Below are positions 7,806 through 16,381 of a stretch of DNA of 63,653 nt, piece after piece. The translations under genes were made by a program, and so were the position numbers. Source of the DNA: Phycisphaerales bacterium (GTDB lineage Bacteria > Planctomycetota > Phycisphaerae > Phycisphaerales > UBA1924); NCBI GenBank assembly GCA_028289195.1, contig JANQQR010000013.1, positions 1 through 63,653 of the forward strand. Reading direction: 5' to 3'. The notes beneath the pieces were generated by a model, which saw only the letters and a list, made by a program, of their open reading frames with translations, ran no database searches and was not told where the DNA came from. The stretch's first letter is position 1. The number at the start of each line of letters is the position of its first letter.

Positions 7806-9095
7806 CTACGCACCCACGATCTCGGCGAGCGACCGGAGCAGGCCGTCGACCTCTTCGGTGGTGTTGTAGTGCACCATGCTGATGCGCACGACGCCGTCAT
7901 CGACGTCATGGATGTCTCCCCACTCCGCGAGGCGCTCCGCCATTCGTCGCGAATAGAAGTTGCCGTAGCGGACGCCGTACCCCTTCTGGTTGAGCGCGAC
8001 GGCGATGTCCCTTGACCGCTGGGTCTGGTGCACGAAGCTGATGGTGCTGACACGATCTGAGCCGGACGCGCTTGGAGTGCCGACCAGGCGCACGCCGGGC
8101 AGCTGAGCGAGACCGTCGATCGCACGGGACTGGAGTTCAGTCTCCAGAGCCTCGATCACCCCGAAGGCGCGATCGATGACATCCCTCGATGGGGACGCGT
8201 GCGGGTCTCCCGCGCCGAGGAACGCGAGATACTCCCAGAATCCAACGAGGCCGGCGCACCCCTCGTGGTTCGCCCCGCCCGGCTCGAAGCGATAGGCGCC
8301 CGTCGAGCGCGGGATGAAGTCGTGGTAGGCCGAGGGCAGGCGGTCCATCGCATCGTGCGTGCCGAACAGCGCCCCCATGTGCGGGCCGAAGACCTTGTAG
8401 GTCGCGACCTGGTACCAGTCGGCGCCGAGCGTTGCGACGTCGGGCACGCGGTGCGGCGCGTAGGCCACGCCGTCGATGACTGCCTCCGCGCCCGCATCGT
8501 GCGCAATCCCGATCGCGCCGGCGACGTCCTCGATCGCACCGAAGATGTTCGACACCTGCGGCACCGCCACGATGCGGGTGCGATCGGTGACCAGCGTGCG
8601 CAGGTCCTCGAGACGCATCGAGCGAGATTCGCGATCGAGCTTCCATTCGCGGATCTCGAACCCACGCCGAGAGAGGCGAGCCCAGGGCCCCGCGTTGCTC
8701 TCGTGGGCGAGTTCGCTGATCACGATCTGATCCCGCGCGCCGTTTTCCGCCCGCGCGACGCAGTCGGCGAGCACGTTGCACTGAGCCGTCATCGAGCCCC
8801 CGAGGATCACGCCGCCGACACCCGCACCGCCGACGAACAACTCCATGAACTCATGCGCCCGGGCGACGGTCTCCGTGCAGCGCTTCGACGTCTCGTAGTC
8901 CGCCCCGAGTTGGACGTAGTTGGTCGTCATGTATCTGCTGATCGCATCCGCCACGGTCGCCGGCACCTGCGAGCCGCCGGCGTTGTCGAGGAGCGCCTCG
9001 GACGTGGCGGTCAGCGCGGGGAAACGCGCACGGATCTCGCCGATCGACGGGTCGGCCGACTTCGGAGCGATGGACTCTGTCGCGTGGTCGTTCAT
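7806..9095 (-). CDS. Cysteine-desulfurase-like class V aminotransferase
   Basis: A 429-residue PLP enzyme of the class V aminotransferase/cysteine-desulfurase-like subfamily. It shows LLDNAGGSQVPATVADAI near the N-terminus, the cofactor-stacking segment ISELAHESNAGPW, the Asp/His pair in AVIDGVAYAPH, and the Schiff-base lysine in ATYKVFGPHMGALFG (about residue 234). I cannot place a catalytic-loop Cys typical of NifS/SufS, and no Isc or Suf genes are nearby. A role in Fe-S assembly is therefore not supported; family members of this length have unknown substrates. It diverges from the GNAT gene at 9161 across 65 bases. Confidence 0.85.
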   Translation of the reverse strand: MNDHATESIAPKSADPSIGEIRARFPALTATSEALLDNAGGSQVPATVADAISRYMTTNYVQLGADYETSKRCTETVARAHEFMELFVGGAGVGGVILGGSMTAQCNVLADCVARAENGARDQIVISELAHESNAGPWARLSRRGFEIREWKLDRESRSMRLEDLRTLVTDRTRIVAVPQVSNIFGAIEDVAGAIGIAHDAGAEAVIDGVAYAPHRVPDVATLGADWYQVATYKVFGPHMGALFGTHDAMDRLPSAYHDFIPRSTGAYRFEPGGANHEGCAGLVGFWEYLAFLGAGDPHASPSRDVIDRAFGVIEALETELQSRAIDGLAQLPGVRLVGTPSASGSDRVSTISFVHQTQRSRDIAVALNQKGYGVRYGNFYSRRMAERLAEWGDIHDVDDGVVRISMVHYNTTEEVDGLLRSLAEIVGA

Positions 9096-9160
9096 GGGCG
9101 GGATCGTACCGGGGCGGACGAGCGTGCCGTGCGACCCACGGGAGGCGGTACGATCGGTGC

Positions 9161-9652
9161 GTGGTTGATGCGAGTCGCCAGCACAGAGCGCACGCGGTCG
9201 TCCTTCGCCCGATCGTCGAGGCCGACCTGGCGCGCATGTTCGTACTCCAGGGTGATCCGGACTCCAGCGAGATGGCCGCCGTGAACCCGCGCACGCGAGC
9301 AGACTTCGATGCCCACTGGGCGGGATCGCTGTCCGACCCCGGCGTCGTGCCCCGCGCTATTCTGGCCGACGGCGAATTCGCGGGCTGGATCGGCTGCTTC
9401 AAGTCCGGCGGCGATGACGCCGTTGGCTACTGGATCGCGCGGGATCACTGGGGACGCGGGATCGCGACCCGGGCGCTCGCGCTCATTCTGCAAGAGGTCT
9501 CGATCCGTCCCATGCATGCTCAGGTGGCCATGCACAACGGAGCATCCAAGCGAGTGCTGGAGCGCAACGGATTCGTGCTCGAAGGCACCCGGCACTCCGC
9601 CGGGGACGCACGCTACCGGGCGTGCGAAGAGGCGCTGTACGTGCTCCGGTGA
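9161..9652 (+). CDS. GNAT acetyltransferase, RimJ/RimL-like
   Basis: A 163-residue N-acetyltransferase. It shows VVLRPIVEADLARMFVLQG at the N-terminus, AVGYWIARDHWGRGIATRAL as motif A with the acetyl-CoA loop, and a closing ASKRVLERNGFVLEGTR, the standard order in RimJ/RimL-type enzymes. These acetylate protein N-termini or small molecules. The start is GTG; a GGAGG lies 15 bases upstream, farther than ideal, and no closer in-frame start exists. Isolated gene, converging on the NTF2-like gene. Confidence 0.83.
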   Translation: MVDASRQHRAHAVVLRPIVEADLARMFVLQGDPDSSEMAAVNPRTRADFDAHWAGSLSDPGVVPRAILADGEFAGWIGCFKSGGDDAVGYWIARDHWGRGIATRALALILQEVSIRPMHAQVAMHNGASKRVLERNGFVLEGTRHSAGDARYRACEEALYVLR

Positions 9653-9677
9653 CCGTGCCGATTCCGGGATCCGGGCG

Positions 9678-10094
9678 TCAGGGCCCCGCGTCGACGAGAC
9701 CCTTGACCTGCGCGAAGTGCAGCGTGTCAAGGAACTGCTGGAACTTCACAACCTTGCCGCCTGAGATGCGCCATACGTGGACCACCTGCGGATTCTGGGC
9801 GCGCCCGGTGGCCTTGCAGGTGCCCCCGTAGCGCCCGAGCATGACGATGGTGTCACCGGCGTCGATCAGTTCGCCGACCTGCACCGAGAACCCGTCGAAC
9901 TCGTCGGCGCACCGCGCGAAGATGCCCTCGACGACCGCCTGCGGACCAACGTAGGGATTCCCGTCGGCCCAGGGGTTGCTCTCGGCTTCGATCCACTCGA
10001 TGTCCGGGCTCATGCTCGCGACCACCGCCGGCACATCTCCGGCAGCGAATGCGTCGTACATAGACCGAATCAGTGCGACATTCTCAGTCGACAT
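9678..10094 (-). CDS. SnoaL/NTF2-like fold protein
   Basis: A 138-residue cone-fold protein: NVALIRSMYDAFAAGDVPAVVASMSPDIEW is the standard N-terminal helix pair and first strand, then GPQAVVEGIFARCADEF, DAGDTIVMLGRYGGT and VVHVWRISGGKVVKFQQFLDT. SnoaL-like proteins include polyketide cyclases, isomerases and many unknowns. AGGAGG lies 7 bases before the ATG at 10094, so longer starts at 10100 or 10121 are less likely. No neighbour suggests a pathway. Confidence 0.8.
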   Translation of the reverse strand: MSTENVALIRSMYDAFAAGDVPAVVASMSPDIEWIEAESNPWADGNPYVGPQAVVEGIFARCADEFDGFSVQVGELIDAGDTIVMLGRYGGTCKATGRAQNPQVVHVWRISGGKVVKFQQFLDTLHFAQVKGLVDAGP

Positions 10095-10188
10095 CGTCAT
10101 GCCTCCTCGATCAGCGCGCACGAAGAGAGGACCGGAAGATCAGGAGACCCACGCCCCACTGCACATCTCACCTGGTTCCCACCGTCTC

Positions 10189-10722
10189 TCAGGCAACCTC
10201 GTTCGACATCGCGTCGTGCAGGCGCACCGCGGCGTCTTCGCGTCGGCTCGCCAGATCCCCCTTCATGCTCTGGGAGATCGCGTCTTCGATCGCGTGCTTG
10301 TGGCTCAAGCGGTATTGCTTGTACTTGCCCGGGAGGCTGAACTGCCAGTCACCGTCGGTAAAGGGCTTCTTCCAGACTGACGCAAGGACAAACATCGACG
10401 AGACGTACGCCCTCGCCGCTTTCTTGCCCGATGCCCCGCTCTTGGGCTTGCCGGCGGCCACGAAATTGGCCCGCTTCATGCTGCCCTTATTCGAGCCGTC
10501 GTAGAACACAAAGATGTGCGAAGCATCGGACAGATGTGCGCCCAAGGCGTCGGCGCACTGCCGGACGGCGTAGATCGTGTGCTGGCGATCCTCGAGGCCT
10601 TCGGGCAGTTGGCTGTCGAGCGAAGCCGCGATCCCGGCGGGATCCTTGAGCATCAGCTTGATGCGCTGGCCGTCGCCCTTCTCCAGGTGCTTCTGCTCCA
10701 TCTTCACCAACAAAATCGACAT
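10189..10722 (-). CDS. Hypothetical protein, unrecognised family
   Basis: A 177-residue cytosolic protein I do not recognise. It is Lys-rich (KKAARAY, KGDLASRRED, GKYKQYRLSHKHAIEDAI). A central stretch HIFVFYDGSNKGSMKRANF could be a beta-strand followed by a phosphate- or nucleic-acid-contacting turn. The start is an ATG with GGAGG seven bases upstream, so it is probably expressed. Codon use is a little less GC-biased than its neighbours, which may hint at transfer, but this was not measured. No operon partner is present. Confidence 0.6.
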   Translation of the reverse strand: MSILLVKMEQKHLEKGDGQRIKLMLKDPAGIAASLDSQLPEGLEDRQHTIYAVRQCADALGAHLSDASHIFVFYDGSNKGSMKRANFVAAGKPKSGASGKKAARAYVSSMFVLASVWKKPFTDGDWQFSLPGKYKQYRLSHKHAIEDAISQSMKGDLASRREDAAVRLHDAMSNEVA

Positions 10723-11047
10723 TGGAATACCTCCCCAACCAGGACGCCGCGGCCATCGGGGCGTCATCACTGTCGCCCGGCGGACCGAGCCGAGCATCGC
10801 GGTGCCGGCCGGGCCTTCGACCGAAAGGCCCGCTCACCAGCGCCGGGAAGCGTCGCCGGGATCGTTGGCCCCGTCAAATCCGCCCTGGTTCCCTCTGGAG
10901 AATCAGCCATCGAAAAAGACGATCATTTGTCAACTATCGGCGACCGGGACAGGAACGGGCCCTTCGTTCGTCTGTAACTCCCCAGGATGCCGATGGTCCA
11001 GGACGCGCCGATCGGCGGGGCAGGAACGAGACTCTGGAGACATAGCG
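10723..11047. other. Divergent intergenic region, no gene seen
   Basis: Separates the hypothetical protein (minus) from the secreted metalloprotease (plus). I see no tRNA, hairpin terminator or convincing -35/-10 pair. It probably holds both promoters. The open frame that runs through it into the protease has no signal-peptide or family support. Confidence 0.5.
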
Positions 11048-13861
11048 ATGCAACGAACTGAGATTCGTCGTGCGGCGAGGTGCGCGGGTGTGGCGGCCTC
11101 CGCCGCGTGTTTGGTGGCCCTCGTGGCCGGTGGCGCCGTCGCCCAGCAGGGCATGCCGCCCGGTGCGATGCCTCCCGGGGCAGCCCCAGGCGGTGCCAAG
11201 GCGCCGGAGTGGCCCCCGCTCGAGGGCGTTCTCGACGGTCTCACTCAGGTCGTCTCCACGACCGACGGATCGACCCCGCTCTACGAGCTGCACGCGGATC
11301 GCGAGGCCGGTCGCCTGATGGCCGTGCTGCCCCGCAACTACGAGTCGCAGCTCCTGATGATCGCCTGCACGATCACGGGCGGGAACGCCCACGCCGGCGT
11401 CATGGGCCCGACTCATTACGCCAAGTGGCGCAAGATCGGGAAGCAGCTCGCGCTGGTGGCCCCGAACTTCTCGGTGCGCACCAACGTCGACAAGCAGTCC
11501 AAGGACTCGGTCGAGGGCTTGTACACAGGCCGGGTCATCGCCAGCGTCCCCATCGTCACCATGGCGCCGCAGGGGCGTCCGGTGATCGACATCGGCGCGA
11601 TGGGCACCCAGCAGGCGGTGAAGTTCTTCGGCACGTCATCGATCTTCGGGCCGTTCGGCCCCTCGGTCGCCGGGCTGAATCCCAAGCTCGCCTCCCTGAC
11701 CAAGGCCAAGGCCTTCCCCGAGAACATCATCTTTGAGTACGAGGCCCCGGCGGCCGACGGCACGCTCGTTCGCATCGCCTACTCGGTGGGCAAGCTCGAG
11801 GGCTCCAAGGGGTTCAAGCCCCGCAAGGCCGACAATCGCGTCGGGTTCTTCTACGACTGGCACCAGGACTTCGGTCGCCAGGCCAACGCCGATGTGATGG
11901 ACCGCTACATCTCGCGCTGGAACATCGAGAAGGCGGACCCCAAGCTCAAGATGAGCCCGCCCAAGCAGCCCGTGGTCTGGTACATCGAGCACACCACTCC
12001 CATCGAGTACCGGCGCTGGGTGCGTGACGGCATCCTCCTCTGGAACTCGTCCTTCGAGAAGGTCGGGATCGTCGGGGCGATGGAGGTCTACCAGCAGGAC
12101 TCGACGACCGGCGCGCACATGGACCTCGACCCCGAGGACGCCCGGTACAACTTCTTCCGCTGGAACGCGTCCGACCAGGGCTACGCGATCGGCCCGAGCC
12201 GCACGAACCCGCTGACGGGCGAGATCCTCGACGCCGACGTGGTGTGGCACCAGGGCCTGACCCGCAGCGTTCGCAACATGCTCGAGGGTCTCAGCGACGA
12301 CATCGTCGAGCAGGGCTTCGGCCCCGAAGCGATCGCGTTCTTCGAGGAGAACCCGAACTGGGACCCGCGCGTGCGCATGGCCACGCCGGCCCGTCGCGAG
12401 CAGATCGAGCGCCGCATCGCCCTCCGGGCAGCGGACGCGACCGAGATGGAGATGACCGAGACCACGCACCCGTGGACCGCCGGCACGCACCTGGCCAACT
12501 GCGCGATGTGCAAGATCGGCAACCAGCTCTCGATGGACCTGGCGCTCGCCGACGTGGCACTCATGACCGGACTGCTCCAGACCGAGGCCCCCGACAACCC
12601 GGGCGCCACGCTCGACGGCATGCCCGAAGAGTTCATGGGACCGATGATCCGGTACATCGCTGCGCACGAGGTCGGCCACTGCATCGGGCTGCAGCACAAC
12701 ATGGCCGCCTCCAGCATCCGCACCCTGAAGGAGATCAACACCCCGGGCTTTGAGGGCCCGACCGTTGGCTCCGTGATGGACTACGTCGCGGTGAACATCA
12801 ACTACGAACTGGGCGAAGTCCAGGGCCCCTACGCCACGCCGGTCGTGGGCCCGTACGACGACTGGGCGGTTGCCTACGGCTACGGCCCCGAAGACCAGCT
12901 CGAGGAGGTGCTCAAGCGCGTCAGCGAGCCGGACTGCATCTTCATCAGCCAGCCGGCGATCGGCATCGGCTCGGACCCGCGGAACATGACCTGGGAGATG
13001 GGCGCCGACAACCTCGTTTGGGCCGAGTCTCGCCTCGGCCTCGTGCAGGACCTCCGCTCCAAGCTGATCGAGACCATCGTCGACGAGGGCGAGCCCTGGT
13101 CCGAGGTCCGGCGCCGCTACCAGCAGCTGCTCGGCACCCACATCACGGCGCTCTTCGTCGCCTCACGCTGGATCGGCAGCACCTACACCAACAACGACTA
13201 CAAGGGCGATCCCGGTGATCGCGCTCCGCTCGAGGATGTGCCGGCCGACAAGCAGCGCGAAGCGCTGAACCTGATCATGGCCAACGCCTTCGAGGACGAG
13301 GCATTCGGGCTCACCCCCGAGCTGATCCGGCACATGGGCAAGGAGTACTGGTTCGACCCCGCGGGCTTCAACGAGCTGATCCAGGATCCCAGCCTGACGG
13401 TGCACGACATGGTCGGCGGCATCCAGGCCGCGGCGATGACCTTCGTGATGAACCCGACCACCCTGCGGCGCGTGTACGACAACGAGTACCGCACCAACGG
13501 CACGAAGGACGCGTTCACGCTTGCCGAGCTCGTCTCCAGCGTCACGAGCAACGTGTGGCGCGAGCTCAACGACGGCGGCAATGGATCGTTCTCCGCCGCC
13601 GAGCCGATGTGCTCGAGCTTCCGGCGGAACCTCCAGCGCGAGCACGTGGCTCGTCTGGTCGACCTCGCTCTGCTGACCGATGAGACCAGCCCATCGCTTC
13701 GCACGATCGGGACGCTCGCCGTGCAGGAACTGGAGAAGATTGACGGCATGGCCGAGAGCGCTCAGGGCCGCAACCCCGATCCGTACACCGGCGCCCACCT
13801 GAGCGACGTGCGCCGGCGTATCGCCAAGGCGATGGACGCCCAGGTCGTCCTGAGCAACTGA
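11048..13861 (+). CDS. Secreted zinc-dependent metalloprotease (DUF5117/DUF4953 type)
   Basis: A 937-residue exported protease. Residues 1-33 form a signal peptide (ARCAGVAASAACLVALVAGG, then AVAQ), followed by a Met/Pro/Gly-rich linker. The catalytic motif AAHEVGHCIGLQHN (about residue 540) is the extended HExxHxxGxxH of metzincin-like enzymes, and SVMDYVAV downstream supplies the Met-turn. A CxxC pair (NCAMCKIG) sits about 60 residues before the motif. Family members carry DUF5118-DUF5117-DUF4953 and are widespread and uncharacterised in planctomycetes and Bacteroidetes. ATG 11048 is chosen over upstream in-frame starts because it gives the signal peptide. A strong terminator follows. Substrate unknown. 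Confidence 0.88.
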   Translation: MQRTEIRRAARCAGVAASAACLVALVAGGAVAQQGMPPGAMPPGAAPGGAKAPEWPPLEGVLDGLTQVVSTTDGSTPLYELHADREAGRLMAVLPRNYESQLLMIACTITGGNAHAGVMGPTHYAKWRKIGKQLALVAPNFSVRTNVDKQSKDSVEGLYTGRVIASVPIVTMAPQGRPVIDIGAMGTQQAVKFFGTSSIFGPFGPSVAGLNPKLASLTKAKAFPENIIFEYEAPAADGTLVRIAYSVGKLEGSKGFKPRKADNRVGFFYDWHQDFGRQANADVMDRYISRWNIEKADPKLKMSPPKQPVVWYIEHTTPIEYRRWVRDGILLWNSSFEKVGIVGAMEVYQQDSTTGAHMDLDPEDARYNFFRWNASDQGYAIGPSRTNPLTGEILDADVVWHQGLTRSVRNMLEGLSDDIVEQGFGPEAIAFFEENPNWDPRVRMATPARREQIERRIALRAADATEMEMTETTHPWTAGTHLANCAMCKIGNQLSMDLALADVALMTGLLQTEAPDNPGATLDGMPEEFMGPMIRYIAAHEVGHCIGLQHNMAASSIRTLKEINTPGFEGPTVGSVMDYVAVNINYELGEVQGPYATPVVGPYDDWAVAYGYGPEDQLEEVLKRVSEPDCIFISQPAIGIGSDPRNMTWEMGADNLVWAESRLGLVQDLRSKLIETIVDEGEPWSEVRRRYQQLLGTHITALFVASRWIGSTYTNNDYKGDPGDRAPLEDVPADKQREALNLIMANAFEDEAFGLTPELIRHMGKEYWFDPAGFNELIQDPSLTVHDMVGGIQAAAMTFVMNPTTLRRVYDNEYRTNGTKDAFTLAELVSSVTSNVWRELNDGGNGSFSAAEPMCSSFRRNLQREHVARLVDLALLTDETSPSLRTIGTLAVQELEKIDGMAESAQGRNPDPYTGAHLSDVRRRIAKAMDAQVVLSN

Positions 13862-13890
13862 TCCCCGCACATCCTGACTCGAGATAGCCA

Positions 13891-13931
13891 CGCGGCCGGA
13901 TGCTCCTAGCGGAGTTCCGGCCGCGTTTTTC
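13891..13931 (+). terminator. Rho-independent terminator after the metalloprotease
   Basis: A ten-base-pair perfect stem CGCGGCCGGA (13891-13900) / TCCGGCCGCG (13916-13925) is followed directly by TTTTT (13926-13930). Confidence 0.88.
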
Positions 13932-13970
13932 GATTGAGGATGATCCGGGCGCTGACCCCCGAGGTCGCAG

Positions 13971-14657
13971 CTATTGCGACGCGGCCGCGAGGCGCGCGAT
14001 CTCCTGCGCGCCGTCCCATGTGAGCCCGTCGCTCATCCACTCCACGTTGCCTGCCTCATCCACGAGGATGAACCTGGTGGGATGGTCGATGTTGGCCATC
14101 TGCCCGCCGCTGCCGTCTTTCAGAGGGATGAGGTCGGCCTCGTTCGTCTCCAGGCCGAGCTTGAGCGACGCGGCGACGTCGCGGATGACCCCGGGATCCC
14201 CGGTCAGGAACCGCCAACGGGTCTGATCGACGCCGAGCTTGTCGAGGTATGCGCTGAGGGCCTCGGGCGTGTCGTGCTCCGGATCGACGCTGATGGTGAC
14301 GATCTGCACGCCGCTCGGCAGTGGCTCCGCCTGCAGACGCACCAGATGGCTGTGCATCAGCGGGCACACCAGCGGGCAGTTCGTGAAGCTGAACGCGAGG
14401 ATGGTCCGCTTCCCGTCGAACACGCTGTTGGACACGGGCTCCGCATCCTGATCGACGAGCCCGAACGGCGCGATCGTCAGCGAGCCATAGAAAGACCGCA
14501 TCTGTGCCTCGGTCTCGGCGTCAAGCCCCGGGGAAATGACCGGCGCGGTCGTGCCCGCGCGCGACAGGAACCACCCCCCCGCTGCCACGACGCTGATCGC
14601 GAGCACGGCAACCACGAGAATGGGGACGATGGGGAAGGGTCTGGTTTCGCTGTCCAT
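13971..14657 (-). CDS. SCO1/SenC/PrrC-family copper chaperone
   Basis: A 228-residue membrane-anchored thioredoxin-fold protein. One TM segment lies near the N-terminus (PIVPILVVAVLAISVVAAGG). The copper site is complete: CxxxC in TNCPLVCPLM (C94, C98) and the distal His in ANIDHPTRF (about 192). SCO proteins deliver copper to the CuA site of cytochrome c oxidase or act as thiol reductases. It is the last gene of a four-gene operon with ctaB and an ABC exporter, three bases after the permease stop. That supports a role in oxidase assembly, with the domain facing the periplasm. Confidence 0.9.
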   Translation of the reverse strand: MDSETRPFPIVPILVVAVLAISVVAAGGWFLSRAGTTAPVISPGLDAETEAQMRSFYGSLTIAPFGLVDQDAEPVSNSVFDGKRTILAFSFTNCPLVCPLMHSHLVRLQAEPLPSGVQIVTISVDPEHDTPEALSAYLDKLGVDQTRWRFLTGDPGVIRDVAASLKLGLETNEADLIPLKDGSGGQMANIDHPTRFILVDEAGNVEWMSDGLTWDGAQEIARLAAASQ

Positions 14658-14660
14658 GCG

Positions 14661-15446
14661 CTATTCTCCCGCGCTGGCGCCGGGAATCGAGCGTCCTCTG
14701 CCAATTGTCAGCGCGGCCGCTCCGCAGCAGACCAGCGCGAACGCCGCAGAACCCGCCCAGTGGAGCATGCCGGCCTCGCCGAGCCCGAGCGACGCCCCCA
14801 GCGTCTGCGTGGACCAGTGGAGCGGGTTGAGCTTGACCACCGTCGCGAGCCAGGGCGTCGCACCATCGACGGGGAACATCGCCCCGCTCAGGAGCCACAT
14901 GGGCATGAGCACGCCGTTCATCACGCCGTGGAACCCGGCGGTGCTGTTGATCCACCAGGCGAGCGCGAGACCGAGGGCGATCACTGCGCTCGTCGTCAGC
15001 CCGATCGAGACGAACGCCATGGCGTACCCGCCGGCGCTGGGTTTCAGCCCCACGAGGGGCGCGGCGAACACGAGCACCCCGGCCTGGATGGCCGTGACTG
15101 CGCCGCCGCCGGCGATCTTCCCGGCGACGATCGCCCACGAGGGGCACGGGCTCACGAGGACGGCCTGAAGGAAGCCCGCCTGGCGGTCCTGTATCAGCGA
15201 CATGGAGGCGACGATCGTGCCGAAGACGATGACGGCCGTGATGATCCCGGGGAGGATCGCCGCCGCGTAGCTGATGCTGGAGTTGGCGTCGCCCCGCGGA
15301 TCGGAAAACGAGTCGGCGAGCCCCGCGCCGGCGAGCACCCACACGATCAGCGGGAGCGCGAGCGCCGTGAGCAGGCGCGTGGGCTGGCGAGAGAGCCTGA
15401 GCATCTCGCGGGAGGTGAGCGCGGCGGCGGAGCGGGTCGCGCTCAT
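14661..15446 (-). CDS. ABC-2 type permease, oxidase-maturation operon
   Basis: A 261-residue integral membrane protein with about six hydrophobic segments (TALALPLIVWVLAGAG, AILPGIITAVIVFGTIVASM, SAVIALGLALAWWINS and others) and the ABC-2 signature region SLIQDRQAGFLQAVLVSPCP. It pairs with the ATPase upstream and overlaps it by 4 bases (15443-15446, ATGA). The chosen start gives the short cytosolic N-terminus MSATRSAAALTSREML. The longer open frame has no support. Located between ctaB and sco1, it may export something needed for oxidase maturation; the cargo is unknown. Confidence 0.83.
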   Translation of the reverse strand: MSATRSAAALTSREMLRLSRQPTRLLTALALPLIVWVLAGAGLADSFSDPRGDANSSISYAAAILPGIITAVIVFGTIVASMSLIQDRQAGFLQAVLVSPCPSWAIVAGKIAGGGAVTAIQAGVLVFAAPLVGLKPSAGGYAMAFVSIGLTTSAVIALGLALAWWINSTAGFHGVMNGVLMPMWLLSGAMFPVDGATPWLATVVKLNPLHWSTQTLGASLGLGEAGMLHWAGSAAFALVCCGAAALTIGRGRSIPGASAGE

Positions 15447-16381
15447 GGGCGATCTCCGTTCTGGCTCGAACCCGCCAACGCTGAATACACCTCGCCGAGG
15501 GTCGGTGGTCCCACCGACACGTGAACCCCGCGCTCGATGAGCGCAGCGCACGCACGCTCGACATCAGCGCTGCTGCCGGTGGCGATCGCGCCTTCCGAGT
15601 CGCTGCGCACGTCGAGGCCCGCGCCGTCGAGGTGCGTCGCGTGTTCGTGCGAGACCCGCATGACCCGGTCTCCCATCCCCTCGCGCAGAGCCTTGGGAGT
15701 GTCGTCGGCGACGACCCGGCCCTCGCACAACATGAGGACCCGATCGGCTCGCTCGGCCTCGTCCATCAGGTGGGTGGTCATCACGATGGCCAGCTGCGGA
15801 TGGGCGCGGCGCATCTGGTCGAGGAGTCCGAGGAACGACGCTCTGGCGTCGTGATCGAGGCCGGTGGTCGGCTCGTCGAGCAGCAGGAGGCTGGGGCGGG
15901 TCACGAGCGCGCGCGCCAGGTCTGCGCGTCGGAGCAAGCCGCCCGACAGACGCCCCGCGCGCTCGCGGAAGCGATCGGCGATGCCCATCAGCTGCGCCAC
16001 GGTGAACGCGCGCTCGGCCGCCTCTTTGGCATCGAGCCCGGCCAGCGCGCCCTGCAGTTCGAGGTTCTCGCGAACCGTCAACAGGGAATCGAGGGCGGGC
16101 GCCTGAAAGACGACGCCGAGGCCGGCGCGAGCGTTCTTGCGACCGCTCGACGCGGGATCGTGCCCGAGCACGCTGACGGTGCCCCGCGTCGGGGAATCGA
16201 GCGTCGCCGCGAGGCGCATCAGCGTGGACTTGCCCGAGCCGTTCGGGCCGAGCAGCGCAGCGAACTCACCGGGGCGGATGGACAGGCTGACCCCCGCCAG
16301 CGCGGTTCGCCGGGACCCGCGATGGGCATAGGTCCGCTCGACATCGTCGAAGCGCAGCGCCAAGGGAGCGCCGGTGTTCAT
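15443..16381 (-). CDS. ABC transporter ATP-binding protein, oxidase-maturation operon
   Basis: A 312-residue ATPase: Walker A LLGPNGSGKST (about 44-54), Q-loop in VVFQAPALDSLLT, signature LSGGLLRRADLARAL, Walker B LLLLDEPTTGLD, H-loop VMTTHLMDEAERADRV. The C-terminal ~80 residues are a regulatory tail. It pairs with the ABC-2 permease, and the pair resembles NosF/NosY or CcmA-like exporters. It overlaps ctaB by 4 bases (16378-16381) and the permease by 4, so translation is coupled. The open frame runs further upstream, inside ctaB, but ATG 16381 fits the family N-terminus (LALRFDDVERTYAHRG). Confidence 0.9.
   Translation of the reverse strand: MNTGAPLALRFDDVERTYAHRGSRRTALAGVSLSIRPGEFAALLGPNGSGKSTLMRLAATLDSPTRGTVSVLGHDPASSGRKNARAGLGVVFQAPALDSLLTVRENLELQGALAGLDAKEAAERAFTVAQLMGIADRFRERAGRLSGGLLRRADLARALVTRPSLLLLDEPTTGLDHDARASFLGLLDQMRRAHPQLAIVMTTHLMDEAERADRVLMLCEGRVVADDTPKALREGMGDRVMRVSHEHATHLDGAGLDVRSDSEGAIATGSSADVERACAALIERGVHVSVGPPTLGEVYSALAGSSQNGDRP

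Noticed and set aside
10577..11047. Upstream extension of the metalloprotease frame
   Set aside because: ATG 11048 gives a signal peptide directly; the extension has no domain and crosses a divergent intergenic region.
11636..13141. 501-codon minus-strand frame opposite the metalloprotease
   Set aside because: Composition of a shadow frame (Val/Arg/Asp/His-rich), no Shine-Dalgarno, no recognisable motif.
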